NCBI RefSeq assembly: GCF_000002995.4
Contig: NW_025062477.1
Coordinates: forward strand, 2,797,501-2,861,500
Source: Brugia malayi
Taxonomy: Eukaryota; Nematoda; Chromadorea; Rhabditida; Onchocercidae
Direction: 5' to 3'
Length of the DNA stretch: 64,000 nucleotides
Notes under the pieces: model-generated
What the model saw: the letters and a program-made list of their open reading frames with translations, nothing else
Told to the model about the DNA's origin: nothing
The model's database searches: none
Position numbers and translations under genes: made by a program
Part shown: positions 13,042 to 25,223 of the stretch, piece after piece
How the letters are laid out: the number at the start of each line of letters is the position of its first letter
Position numbering within the stretch: the stretch's first letter is position 1

Positions 13042-15305
13042 TTATGCAATAAGTGGAGTGCGCTCCACGGGTTTTGTGTTTTGAGTGTCGGCAGTAGTTA
13101 TACGAGAACTCAAAATATGAAGTGCAGGTGTGTCACTAACTGTCTTCTTATCATCAGCTATCAATGGTTTCCTCTGATCATCTTCTGCTCTTGCTAATGT
13201 CGTCTCATTCTGAAAACTGCTTAATATATGATAAAACATAAAATGGGAAACAGCGATAAATTTCATTTAATTAGATTAAACAACAGAATATTCACTGAGA
13301 AACCTTATCAGATGACAAAAAAGCATTTCGTATCGCATTCACAGTTGTGCTTCTTTTGTGCGTCCCTTTTTCTCCTGTTGTTAACCTAAGAATAAGCAGA
13401 ATTAGTAGAACAGAGTTAATGTAGTAAATAATGATGAATGAACGACTAACAAAATTTACATTATACCTCTTGGTAATTTCTTGTAATGTTGAGCTGGTTG
13501 ATTCTTTGGCATGAAACGCAGAGAGGCGTTCCTGTTCATTATTTAATCTGAAATATCCAGTCAGTGGATTTTCTTTATAAGACTTTATAAAATACTACAA
13601 GACTTGATAATGCCACTAAAAGACATTGTAACTTACATTTTCACAATTTCTTTGATCAGTGCACGAGTTTCGGTTAATTCTGATTCACCGAAGGGCTGAA
13701 ATATTTCCACTTAAAATATTTTTGCAAATATCTGTACAGCTCTGAATGATAGCAGTAATGAAATCTTTAAAATACTAAACAGAGATGGAAAGGCAAAAAT
13801 ATGTCCTGACCTGATGTCGATATCTGCAGTGTTCTGCCAATAAACCGATTCGTTCACATAGATGCTCCGATAGCGAAGGTAGTGCTATCTGACGAATTCG
13901 AGACAAATAAGCATACATCGACTCACCTGCTATGCGAACAAGGTCACCATTTATGAACTCTAACTGTCGCTCTGGAATTTTAAAGACTGAAGATATTTGA
14001 CTAAAGCTGCATTATTCTTTATGTATCAGCAATACCTTCAGAACAATAAATGTTCATTCTAACCAAAATGATTCGATTTTTTCAACACGCTATAAACTGT
14101 GCATAAAAATATGATATAACTAATCACAAGTTTTTTTCATGCAAGTGAACATATCATGCTATTTTTCTCAACCTCAAGCTCTAGAACTGGTCCACTACAC
14201 ATGATGTGCATCTTCCATTACTGGTGATATAATGTGACACTTAAGACATACTGATAATAATAAAGCTGACTAGACAAGACTGACGCAAGACTCACTAAAT
14301 GTAGAGAGATTGGTGGCCCTAATCATACCAGAAAGTTACCAATTTCTCGCAGTTCGTCCATGGCAATCATTCGATTGATATAAGGCGCATTGGCATCTGA
14401 AATTAGAATGCTTTATTTGAAAGAATAAAAACATTTTATCAATTTGCAATCCACTACTGAATAGGTAAGTAAAGTAAACAGAAAAGAGGATGAATTAAAA
14501 AAAAAGAGATAAGACACCTCCCAGCATAGCAGAAGTGAGCATCAATGATCAGAATTACTAGCAAAAAACTAGTAAGTAAAAAACTTACGTTCAGCAATAG
14601 TTCCTATTTCGGTAAATTTTGGAGCACGCAGAAGTTGAAACTGTCGAACAATTTCAATGCCTCGGTCAAGTTCTTCCTTTTTGCGCTAAATATAATAGAA
14701 ATCAAATGCTTGGAATGCATTTTCGAAAAGAGGAAAAATGAATGAATGATTATTTGACTATTCGCACGCTATTTTCTAGCACTTCTATAATTCAATAAAT
14801 GATAATACACGAATCAACTGACTAATCGAAATCCGTCCAATTGCTAGCGTTTAACGCTGGGAGTAAAATGCTCGACAGTTGTTTTCTCTTATACTATCAG
14901 ATGAAGAACCCGGCTATTAAAGCTATAAAGAACATGACTGAATGGATGAATACCTTTGATAAACCCGCTCCAACGACAATATTAGCTTCCCGACGTAAAC
15001 TGTTATCACGCATTCGGAATATCTGCCGTTGAACAAATATCGCCAAAATGATGGTAATCTATAATTTTTATAACTGGGAAGACATTTTTCATCTTTTAAA
15101 GCTCTATCCAGTATGTACGTAATTCAGAATATCAAACGCTACCAACAACTTAGTAAATAAATGGTCATAGAGCTAGATCAATAATAAGCTTACAAAAGTA
15201 TCAAAAATGATGACTAAGTATCATTGTTCTACCCATGGAGAAGTAAAAACATACCAATACACCAACAGTAAAAAGGAAAAGCACCGAGTAACCATCAATG
15301 ATCAT
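13042..15305 (-). CDS. C1orf43/NICE-3 family single-pass membrane protein
   Basis: Nine exons, right to left: 15255-15305, 14954-15058, 14589-14685, 14340-14396, 13811-13971, 13637-13695, 13467-13547, 13304-13385 and 13042-13209, giving 286 residues. Frame is kept across every junction. One N-terminal membrane segment (about residues 6-27) is followed by FVQRQIFRMR, matching the FVKRQIMRF region of human C1orf43. YINRMIAMDELREIE resembles its YLYRMKALDAIRTSE. The C-terminal third is hydrophilic and poorly conserved. Human C1orf43 (about 253 residues) is a Golgi/endomembrane protein linked to phagocytosis; its biochemistry is unknown. The start is uncertain: the frame is open further upstream to about 15354, where a weak GAG acceptor follows an in-frame stop, so a short extra 5' exon may exist. 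Divergent to TDP-1, convergent with bestrophin. Confidence 0.85.
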
Positions 15306-16428
15306 CACTAACTCAGAACCGGTTGCTACCGTCAAGGCCAAAATGAAACGTACATCTCAGCTTCCGGAATCCGAATCTAGATATCAAAATCTAGTTTGAT
15401 TAATTTAAACTAGATTAAATCAAATTCAAATTTTGTTTAATTAGCTCAAATTAGATTAATTCGAATCCTTCATTTATCCAAAAATCAAGTTTACAAAATT
15501 TATAAAAATACCATTAACTTCCATGCATATTCATTGCAGTTAGCTGAAACTTCTTTAACCAATGACAGTAATATCATATAATGGACACTGTTAGCATCAC
15601 ATAACGGATATTATGCGATGTTCTCATATTATTCTCTGTGCACAATATCGATTACATAAATGTGAATATATGATAGTAAGCTAAGCTAATCTAAAATATG
15701 AATTACAATTATAATTATAAAAGTTAATAAATATGAAAGTATAAATGATTCCTTTCATTGTAGCATATCTTTTTGAATATATTTGCACAGAGTTATATAC
15801 TTTTTAACAAGGCCAAAAATACTTCCAAATTCCGCAATTCCTCATCCAGTGTTGTACCGACTTTTCAACTTTGAAATTTTTATTTTTTAATGCTGTAATT
15901 TTTTTTTTTTTTCATTAAAAAACAATGAGCTATTAGCATATTCTACCCAGATAACTTAACAAAAATAACTAGTAAAACAAAGTAATTTGACCACATCTTA
16001 CAGTCATTCACAAGCCTGATCTTCTTCTATTTCATAACGGGTCAAGGGCCACAACATGGTTAGAAGTGGACAAGAAAGGTTACTGCATGGTTGGTGCAGG
16101 TTCATTCCGGGATTGGAGGTACCATGACTTGACAACCTGAATGGGTTATGATGTGGTCCTGCGGTACTCTCAGTAGTGATGATATTCATTCTTTTGGAAA
16201 TGCTGTAATTTGATTTTTTAAAGTTTTTAATCAAAATTACTTCTGATTTATTTAGATAATTACACTGGATTGTAATAATATATGAAAGTGAGAATTGTTG
16301 ATGAAATCGAAATAAAAAAATGTACGTGGAATAATTCAGATGTCATAATTTTGCTGTCTAAGTTGTTCATAATTTAGAGATTTAAGCGTATGTTAAAGAA
16401 TGAGTCAGACATTACTTTTTAATTTTAG
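15306..16428. other. Divergent intergenic region, C1orf43-like (-) and TDP-1 (+)
   Basis: About 1.1 kb between two genes transcribed away from each other, so a shared bidirectional promoter is likely. Positions 16010-16220 are clearly richer in G+C than the surroundings. On the minus strand a TTACAG acceptor is followed by an ATG-initiated 59-codon ORF ending at 16004. Its stop (TGA) is followed after two bases by a donor-like GTAAGA, so this may be a 5'UTR exon or small ORF. There is no family match. Confidence 0.4.
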
Positions 16429-16436
16429 ACTGAAAG
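16419..16436 (+). promoter_or_regulatory. Likely spliced-leader trans-splice acceptor of tdp-1
   Basis: TTAATTTTAG ends at 16428, only 8 bases before the ATG at 16437. A T-rich acceptor this close to the start, without an upstream coding exon, is the usual signature of nematode SL trans-splicing. Inference from position and motif. Confidence 0.6.
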
Positions 16437-18769
16437 ATGAGTGACGTCAACATACCACCACGTGAAGAAGAAGAAGAAGAGGAAGAGGAATGTGCGAAAA
16501 CGAAAGAAAACGATGCTGGTGAACAGGAAAATAATCAAGACACATCAGGTAGGTGTACATGTTATGAGCTCACTCTTTCAGCTCTTTATTCCTGTCTTGT
16601 AAGCTGAAAGCAAAATAAGTAGGCATCTCTAGAATTGAGCGAAAAGTATCAGTTAAATTGAGATGAGAAATTGCACGAGTATTTTTATTATTAAGCTGCG
16701 ACTGACGGTGAAGAGGTGGACCATGTATGTGTTTGTGCCACGGAAGATGAAGATTGTACACCGCTTGAGCTACCTCTAGCATCTGATGGTACTTTGCCAT
16801 GTTTCACGTTGTCGCATTCTTTTCCGAAGGCAGTTGGATTGAAGTATAAAAATCCTGCAACTGGCTTATTCCGTAGCCTTCCGTAAGTGATTCCGTGATT
16901 TTTATGATATCTTGCTCTAATGCAGGCATAGAAACTTGGAACTGTTATCAGATATTATATTCTTTTGCAGAGTGGATGAGGGAAAAAAATGTGTACTGGC
17001 GCCGAAAGGAGGTTGGCACGGTCATCGCTATGTAGCGATCATCGATGATTGTAAGTTTTGTAAAAGTTTGTCCTCCCTCTTTCTGGGATTCAGGATGACA
17101 CACCCGGTGAAGTGATAGCAGAATCAGTGACAGTCCGGTTTGTGTTCCATCTCACATATTGACGCTTTATTTATGCTGTTGACACGTTCAGCTGGATTTT
17201 TAGCGTTATCGTCGAGTGACAGACTGGAAGGACAGTGCGGACAGACTGATCGATTAAACATGCCCGTTGATCTATTCGTCCGCAATCTATCATTCAAAAC
17301 TACTGAGGAACAGCTCAAAAAGTTTTTCGAGCAGTACGGTGAAGTCCAATATGCTGAGGTTCCATTCTTGAATTTACATATCAGCACAAATGATTACTTT
17401 TTTTTCGTAATTTGATTTTGACAGTTTGCTTCCTCTGGTCTATTATGCACCTTTCGGAACTTTATTTCAGTAGTTAATATCACGCTGACAACTTAGCCAT
17501 ATTCAACTAACTATAAGTGGAATGAGGGAAGGGAGATCGATGAACGATGTTATAGCCTGTGAGTGCAGCTGGGTGTAATCTGGCGTCAATATCTATGATG
17601 TGTCTAAATCATCCGAAAATTTGACAAAAATTGGTTTTTTTGAAAAAAAAATCGTGATTTTAGAGATATATTGCTATAATATTAATATTCGAGTCTTTTC
17701 AGGTGAAGAAGGATTACAGAACTGGTCTTCCTAGAGGCTATGGTTTTATTAAAATGAAAACTTTGGAGGATCAAGAAAAAGTGCTGAAGGAAGGCGATTT
17801 CTACATTGACGGTCGCATGGCTCAAGTTAGTAGCAATTTGTGTTCCTGATTTTTTTGTTATAATAACATGGACATAAAGAGTTTTCTAGGTCAAATACCC
17901 AGATCATGGACAGGATGGTGGAGACCAAGATGATCGAATCACAACGAAAATCTATGTCGGCCGAGTATATGCAGAAATTACAGAAACAGACCTTCACAAA
18001 TTATTTGATGAAGAAGCGAAGAAAATATCACCGCTTGCCAAGGTATCTTGATCCACATATATTAAGATCTGTTTCCTCTTTTATAGACTTTTTTTCTTCT
18101 GAGGTTCATGTTTTTTTATTACATGAAAAATGTTTTTGTAGTCTCAAGTGAAAATATAAAGGAGGTTGGGGGTAAAAGAGGTTGGAAGTAAAAGTTTTTG
18201 CGGGCAAATAAGGTTCAGGCTAAAAATCAAGATGAGGAAGGCTAGTTTATTGCTTATAGGAGGCCTCCTTGGTGTTGGGATCAAGCCACACTTGTTCTCT
18301 TCCCAAATATTTTTGAGAAATAAAAACATTTGAAGAGCTTTTTGTGTTGCAGGTTGAGCGAGTATTTTTACCTAAGCCTTGCCGTGGTTTCGCGTACGTC
18401 TCGCTGAATGATCCGAAAGTGGTTAAACGTCTTTGCCAAATCCGTGATTTTGTTTGTGCTGGTAAGAGTATTTATGTTAGTATACCTCGTCCAAAGAAAC
18501 AGGAATCGGAACCTGTTCGTTACTCTGGAGTGCGGGATTACCGTTCGCATCCATATCGATCATCCTACGGTCGATGGGATGACGAGCCAATAAGTCGGAA
18601 AAGTTATTATAATGATGATCCATATGCTGGACGAACACGGAGCTTGTTTGACGATTTCCCATCCTCTGGTGGGTATGGCGGTCGTTCCGGAGACATGTAT
18701 GGTGGAGGTGGTGGGTATACGGGAGGAGGTAATTACGGATCGGGTAATTCATCCAGAAGCTGGCGATAA
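16437..18769 (+). CDS. tdp-1: TDP-43 orthologue, RNA-binding protein TDP-1
   Basis: Seven exons: 16437-16548, 16696-16882, 16971-17050, 17192-17358, 17703-17825, 17890-18042 and 18353-18769, giving 412 residues (human TDP-43 has 414). An acidic N-terminal extension (run of Glu near 10-18) precedes the TDP-43 N-terminal oligomerisation domain (about 45-125; FPKAVGLKYKNPATG matches FPGACGLRYRNPVSQ). RRM1 spans about 153-225 with RNP2 LFVRNL and RNP1 RGYGFIKM. RRM2 spans about 242-320 with RNP2 IYVGRV and RNP1 RGFAYVSL. The tail (325-412) is Arg/Tyr/Ser-rich and becomes glycine-rich over the last ~40 residues. The family regulates splicing, RNA stability and double-stranded RNA levels in the nucleus. 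The linker between the N-terminal domain and RRM1 lacks the basic clusters that form the nuclear signal of human TDP-43. Intron 4 uses an unusual GTTCCA donor. Confidence 0.96.
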
Positions 18770-19301
18770 GCGGTAAGCAACTTCTTGTGTTCCTTCATTG
18801 TCAGTACTTTTTGTGAAAATTTTATGATTATGTTGTGTAATCTTGATCCGATTGGATTTATATTCCACTATATTTTCATTATATTTCTTCTATGAAAATT
18901 TATAATTTTATAAATATTTGTGTTTAATAATTCTCATTCATATTTATTTTGTTCAGAAAATATTAGTAAAATAAAACTGGAATACCCATACAACGTGTAA
19001 AGAAATAATCCTTCACGGAAAAAATATGCTAACCAGAAATCGATGAGATTTTTAGTTTTTAATCATCTTGTTGAATAGCTCTAATCGAGAAATCATAAAA
19101 GCAAAAAAAAAAAAAGCCCAAAATCTGATGTTCTGTGCTATGCAAAACAAATGTTATTGTACATATCAATGTAGGAGCGTCTACTCAAAATTAACAAATA
19201 TCGGGAATGGGAGACGAGAACAAACATGATTGTTTGCTGCAGATACACAGAAGGGCTCTGAAATATATTCACAGAGCATTCAAGATAATATAAGGTATAT
19301 T
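18770..19301. other. Intergenic region between convergent TDP-1 and MATH-BTB genes
   Basis: Tail-to-tail spacer of about 0.5 kb expected to hold both 3'UTRs. Nothing else was recognised in it. Confidence 0.6.
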
Positions 19302-22300
19302 TTAAACAGATTCATCATCCGAAGGCTGTGATAGCAGCAGTTTCTGGTGACGCTGTCGCTTCAGTGGTGGCGATTCTTCACCAAAAATCGCTTTTTCCAT
19401 TATCTCCGTGACAAGATGTGGGTTCGTTTCTTTCAGTAATCGCCAAGCGTGTGATGCAAATACGGAATGGTTTGTGCGTAGCTGTAACTATTCAATTTGA
19501 ATGACCCGTAGGGATGTAAATGTACTAGCATAGAAGCATATTTATTAAAATCTGAAGCGGGAAAAATAAGTCAAGAGTTATTGAAATTGAAGCGATTAAA
19601 AAAGCAAAGAAGCAACAAATGACAGCATAAAAAAGGGATATGGATTATCTCATTTTAGGACAGAAGAATGCAAGAACAAAGATCAAAACGGAACAAGTAT
19701 CTAAATGAAGTTGCAGGGCAGCCAGAAAATTCTTTAAATATCTATGCAAGGGAAAAGGACGTGGTTCTAAAGTCATCCGCAAACTTACCAAATCGACTGC
19801 GGCTCTTCGGAGTATTTTACAGTTATAGAGATCAGCCAAATACAGCATCTCTCCAATATTATTTTTATCAATCTGATTGCAAAGCTTTCGTTCGCAAATT
19901 AACTTAAGGTCATCCATTTGATATCTTTCTGCTAATGTCAGTACATTTGCCACTTCGGTATCCAGTTCCATTTCTCCCGTATACATATATCGTAGCATAC
20001 ACCTACAAAATTCTATGAAAGTTGAAGGCAACTAGACACAAACCTTCGAATATTACATAGTGGTAAATGCAAACAATAATTTGTGGTGAGTCACTAAGTA
20101 GAAGACGAATAGTAAAAATAAAGTATATAGCTTTTATGTATAAGAAATAACTATTATCAACTTTGCAGCACAGCGAAAATAAAAAATTGAATACCTCACA
20201 GCCTCATATTCAGCGTCTTCAATAATAACTTTCTTCTCTGTACTTTCTATCAACTCATCATACGAAAACATCGCTTTAAATACCTGCAACAATATTATCT
20301 CTCTAGTTCTTTTCTCATTCCGTCAATACAGTTAATATTTCCTTGCTATTTAGTATTTAGTAATGATTTAACTTCAGCAAAGTATAAATAGACTTGCCTC
20401 TGAGTGAGCCGATAAAACAAATTTGTTAACAGGAATCTGTCTTCCAGAACATTCCAGAACGCAGTCAGCCATAAAACCATTGTCAAATGCTGCTAATTGC
20501 CGCTTCACGAAGTCACCACTTACCTAAATCAGATGTGACTGGCGAAAGAATTCTAATCAAGAAAGTGCAACTCAAAAGAAAATGTAAAACTACCTACCGT
20601 TCGGGCATTTGTATTAAGCAACTTCCAAGAATTGTAACACTGAGTATGGTTGATGTCTGGTAACAATTCAATATGGCATGATATAACAAGTGAACCATCA
20701 TCCCGTACGCAGTTCAGAATCTAAACATTTCAAAATTATCATGTCATTATAATTTTTTTTTTACTCGTCTTTCACGGTAGCAAAGAAAAAACGAAGAAAA
20801 AAGGGTGTCCAGTCCATCAAAATACATAACATTATTTAAAAGTTTTCGTCTCTTTCTCAAAAACCAAGTGTAAAATAGAATCTCCCTCAAGTGACAACTT
20901 CTCCTTCTCTTTTTAAACTTTACACTTTTAAACTTCAAGCTTCTTTTGAACTTTATAAATCGTGTTGATGAAGTAACTGCTGCTCCTTTAAAATAAATCC
21001 AACTTACATTCAACTATTTATTAATTACGAATAACAATTCATAACCTTCTGCTTGGGAATATTGCGCAGACCCCAGGAATGTCCACCTTTGGGAGGTTTA
21101 GCATGAAATTCACCAACATTGACATTACTGAACAGCGCTACTCCTTTATCATTCAAAAAATGAAACCGATATTCCACTTTAATACGTACCTGAACAGAAA
21201 TATAAAATTCAAACCAATCAATTTAAAATATTCAAATCGAAAACTGGACCGAATCGAACAGAGGTCAAGATGAAAACATAATGGCCGAAATGAATTTAAT
21301 GGAAATAATAAAATGGTAAATATGTGATTATTTATATTATAAAAGTCCTTTACGAATTTCACACCTCTTTCGTTGGTGATGTAGAAGACATTTTCAGGAA
21401 TAATGAAACATTATTTGCATTCTCAGCTCGCTTTCCTCCCGGATATAAACATAGCTGCCAGAAAGCTTCCGGAAGTTGCGGGTGACGGAACAAACCTGTT
21501 CGTAAGCAGTTTCCTGGTAGAGCAAGTTTCACGAGAGTTGTGAAGTTCTCAATCTGCAAGAACTTCATTATGATCAGCTTCAGACTAATTCTACGCAATC
21601 CATTAAACTGTTGCCATTAAAAAAAAGGATGGTGTTAAAGAAAAAAAATCATTCTAACCTCTTTTTTAAACCATTTTCTCATCAAGAGTAGTTGTTAAGC
21701 CAAGTCCATAAGTCGACAGTTACAAATAGCATTTCTATATGTGCCAAATGGCAGTAACAAAACGACTTTTCATGAATTCAGCTCCTTTTGCTTAACAAAA
21801 AAAAAATGGATTTACAAAAGCTTAATTCATTTTCGACATCCGAAATCCCATCAGATTCATCAGAAAAACTTACTCTAAAGATACAAATTTCTGTTTGCAA
21901 TTTTTTAAGCAAAGAAAGATATTGTGGCTTTCAGCGCCTCAATATTACTCATTATTTTCTCCTCAGTTACAATAACCTAAGCAAGTCACTGAACTGTTTA
22001 GTTTTATCGTAAAAACGAATAAATGGAACGCCTTATGAAATCAGTATTACTGCGTCTAAGATTTACAACTGCTACAATCAATATATAATTCACTGGCAAA
22101 CTAATGCTATCTTCAATGCATCATCAAAAAATTTCATATCAAATAATCAGAATCTCTATTATATTCAGTGTCTGATGTAAGATTTTTGTTCTTTTGCTGA
22201 TAATTCCCAATGCAGAGAAAATATGAATTACTCCTATGTCGTCTTTAATTCATGTAATCGGTAAGACACACCATTTTTATTCTGATTCTAACCGAAAAAT

Positions 22301-22652
22301 CTTGCCCGTTCTTATGACCCAAGTAACAACAAGCACTGAGTATTTCGTCCAACCTTGCACCACTTATTAGGCAAATTTCGCAAAGCTACGCTGAACTTAC
22401 ATTATTTGTGACAAAAATTTCACTAGTTGTTATTTCATACTATCTATCCTTTATTTTGTTTACAATTGAGTATAAGCTTAATCTTTTACATTAAACAAAA
22501 GAAATACAAATATTTCTATTTGTTAAGCAGAGTATTTTCAATCTTACTTTCCACTGTTGACTGAGGTGCAGTGCATCCACTGGAGTAATATAGGAACTCT
22601 TCGCATATGTACCAGGTGACGTGTCACACGTATATTTCTCAGATCTGTTCAT
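19302..22652 (-). CDS. MATH-BTB protein (SPOP/MEL-26 type), probable CUL3 substrate adaptor
   Basis: Eight exons, right to left: 22548-22652, 21365-21553, 21046-21189, 20598-20720, 20398-20523, 20195-20283, 19789-20002 and 19302-19481, giving 389 residues. A MATH (substrate-binding) domain covers about residues 30-190 (starts QQWKIENFT; contains WQLCLYPGG and GHSWGLRNI). A BTB domain covers about 200-300 (MADCVLECSGRQIPVNKFVLSAHS...VFKAMF...YMYTGEMEL) and a BACK-like tail follows (LICERKLCNQ...YLADLYNC). The end carries PPLKRQR, similar to the basic C-terminal nuclear signal of SPOP. Such proteins dimerise through BTB and bring MATH-bound substrates to CUL3-RING ubiquitin ligases. The start ATG lies 9 bases after a TTTTTCAG acceptor, fitting SL trans-splicing. 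The intron between 20397 and 20284 begins with GC instead of GT. First intron is ~1 kb. Orthology to a specific worm bath gene or mel-26 was not resolved. Confidence 0.93.
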
Positions 22653-23850
22653 ACAACACACCTGAAAAATCATGATGTGCAATGTAAATCTATAATTAAA
22701 TAAAGTACTGTAAATGACAAGCGTTGAAAAAAAAAAAAAAACTATTCTAGAAAAAATAACTGTTCAAAAATACGTCTTCAAAATAAAGCAAATATAATGA
22801 GATAACAGTGGTTCATCATTGCCATATATTTTCGTTCAAAAATTTTTGTTTGGAAACTAATTCTACAAAAGACAAAGCACCAAAATGACAAAAAAACTCC
22901 TATTTCACGATCTGCCTATACTGAAAATACGCTGTTCTTTGATTAAAAACTATGCATTCCACATCATAGAAAAAAAAAATCTAGGTATAAATAAATTATA
23001 TAAAAGTAATTATTAAAATGAATACAACATTATCTACTGATTTATTATTTTGAAAAAAAAAAAAGATGAACATTTAAACATGTCATCTATATGTGGAATT
23101 TAGCTCTGAACTTTTTTTTTGGAATTCCTACTACTCTAAATATTTTATGAGATATCTTGAGTCTTTTTCAAATGCTTTCTCCAATATAAATTATGCACAG
23201 ATCAATGAACATAACTAGCACGAAAAGAAGAAAGCACTATTTGGGAATATTTCCATTCCTTGTATACGTGTTCAGTTGACCCTTCGATCTGTTCAAAGCA
23301 ATCGGCATCATTGTCCAAGAAATATCAACAAATTACCATCTAGCATGTCATCCGTCCGTGTCATCAAAGCCGCGTGGGATGACACACGGACGTGTCATCT
23401 CTCTCTCTATTATGTCAGATAATAATTGTAGATCGAACCGCTGAATACTTTTCCTCAGCGAAAGATGCTGATCCATTAGTAGTGGTTGGTGAGTTTCCGG
23501 ATGACGACCGGAGAAAAAGGGGATTTGTTTCGTTAACTCTCATCCACTATTAATTAATCAAAGTAATAGCTTTGGAATAGAAATTTAACAATAATAACCA
23601 AATCAAATAAATCTATATACAGCTGTTCACGGATTATGTTTCCTTACTAAATTTTCATCGATTATAGAGCCATGGTACTTGAAGAAATTTGGTTTAAAAT
23701 TCGGGAATAAATTTTAGTGTTGTTAGTTGTATTATTTAATAATTGTCAGAATAGATTCAGAATTTTAGAAACTAATTCTAATTATCGTTATCGTTATTAT
23801 GATTATATTTTGCTTATTTCCATCAAACTGAAATGAAATTACAGGACTGA
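22653..23850. promoter_or_regulatory. Head-to-head promoter region, MATH-BTB (-) and LZIC (+)
   Basis: About 1.2 kb between two divergent starts, each preceded by an SL-type acceptor (22662-22663 minus; 23843-23844 plus). A GC-rich palindromic element at 23353-23392 stands out from the AT-rich background, and a short TC tract follows at 23399-23408. A shared promoter is inferred from layout. Confidence 0.45.
23353..23392. promoter_or_regulatory. Near-perfect GC-rich inverted repeat
   Basis: Left arm CGTCCGTGTCATC (23353-23365) pairs with right arm GATGACACACGGACG (23378-23392) apart from a two-base insertion (CA) in the right arm. The spacer is 12 bases and GC-rich. TGTCATC also recurs directly before and after. 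It sits about 460-500 bases upstream of the LZIC start, inside the divergent promoter region. Function inferred only from position and symmetry. Confidence 0.5.
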
Positions 23851-25223
23851 ATGGATGATGATGATTTGGTATTGATATCGAGTATACGAAGTCAGTTAGA
23901 TCGTCTTATGTTACAGCTGGCTGAAATTGAACAAGAAAATTAGGTTTTTAACTGTATTCAGATCTATTAAAGATATAGATATTATCCATAAATTGAATTC
24001 TGAAGAAGAGGAAAGGAATATGAAGATGTTTTCACTAGAAATATTTAGCGTAAAGTTTTGAATCTCATTTTTTATATTTCAGAAAAGTTATAGTATTTTG
24101 GAGATACATGACAATATTTGGTATGAAGTGTTGTATTTTTAGGGATTCGTTGGATAACGATGAATACTTGGAAATGAAGAATGAAACAGTAGAGCAGTTG
24201 AAGGTAGTATACTTTCATCTTTTTGAAATTTAATGTGTTTAACACTTTGCACATTTTCGTGCCTTTTTGCGATTTTTCACACATTTTTGTTTTGTGGATG
24301 AAACTATACATATTGGTTGTTGCAAATTTTCTATTTTGATAAATTGTTTTTCGGGAACTGGAACATACATTGGATCGTATGAAATGTGGTGATTTTTCGT
24401 TAACTGATGAGCTAACTGCTACAAAAATGGTAATTTTATTGTGAGAATTTTTTATTAGAATATAAAATACCTAATTACAACTATTGCAAATTCAAAAGTA
24501 GATGTGTTAGAATTATTGCAAAATTATTCTTGTGTTTATCTGTTTTATTATTTGTTTGTTTTTATTTATTTTATTTAGGCTATTCAAAATGCAATCAGTG
24601 AAGCATTTAAAACGCCGGAAATTGTGGCAATTTTTGCCAAAAAAGAACCTGCTTTACTTCGGCAGAAACTGATGCAGGTTAGTTTTTTGGTAAAATTAAA
24701 ACTTATAAAAAGATGCGATAGTGCTTTCGTAGAACTTTGATCACTAATAGTGAAGAATGGAAAGAAGGAATATTATAGGATATGAGTGATGGAACATTCG
24801 ACTGTTTAATGATGTGGTGTGAATTACTTAGTTTAAAATCTTGGGAGTAGAGTATATGGGAGATTTTTTGATTTATCAGTATGATGTGGAAGGATTTATG
24901 TGATCATCGAATTTCGAACAGTGTGGTTAGTGTATTCGAGTGTTTGTTTAGTTTATTGATATAATGTAGATACGTTTGTTGTTGATGTAATGCGAGCAAC
25001 CAAATTTTAGGTAGAAGCCGAGCATCGCTTACGAAAAATATCAGACGAAATATATGAAGCTAAAAAATTGGAAATTCTGCATGCTTTATATAAGTTAAAC
25101 GATCACTTATCAGATGAAGAACGAAGTATTATCGAAGCTGCCTCCAGAATTTCTGATTTTCAATTTGAATTAGCGTCCAACCATTTGAGTTGCGATGAGT
25201 CTATTATCAATATGAACTTGTAA
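23851..25223 (+). pseudogene. lzic: LZIC-like gene (leucine zipper and ICAT domain) with two apparent lesions
   Basis: Exons by homology: 23851-23943, 24143-24203, 24355-24429, 24579-24677 and 25011-25223, about 180 residues against 190 in human LZIC. Exon 1 carries the zipper start (SQLDRLMLQLAEIEQ). Exon 4 has AIQNAISEAFKTPEI, matching the start of the ICAT domain, which in ICAT binds beta-catenin. Two defects are visible. First, exon 1 runs into TAG at 23941-23943, exactly at the only GT donor (23944), and the frame to exon 2 is off by one, as if one base were extra. Second, exon 3 is preceded by TTTTTCGG instead of TTTTTCAG, and no AG exists between 24208 and 24354. Exons 4 and 5 are intact with good signals. 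The gene may be decaying, spliced unusually, or mis-sequenced. The ATG is 6 bases after an SL-type acceptor. Confidence 0.75.

Noticed and set aside
16004..16234. 76-codon minus-strand ORF upstream of TDP-1, tested as a first exon of the C1orf43-like gene
   Set aside because: A stop lies just before the donor-like GTAAGA and phases do not match the 15.3-kb exon, so it was kept only as a possible 5'UTR exon or small ORF.
17140..17415. Overlapping ORFs on both strands in the TDP-1 exon 4 region and similar overlaps at 18368-18752
   Set aside because: They are shadows of the TDP-1 coding exons in other frames.
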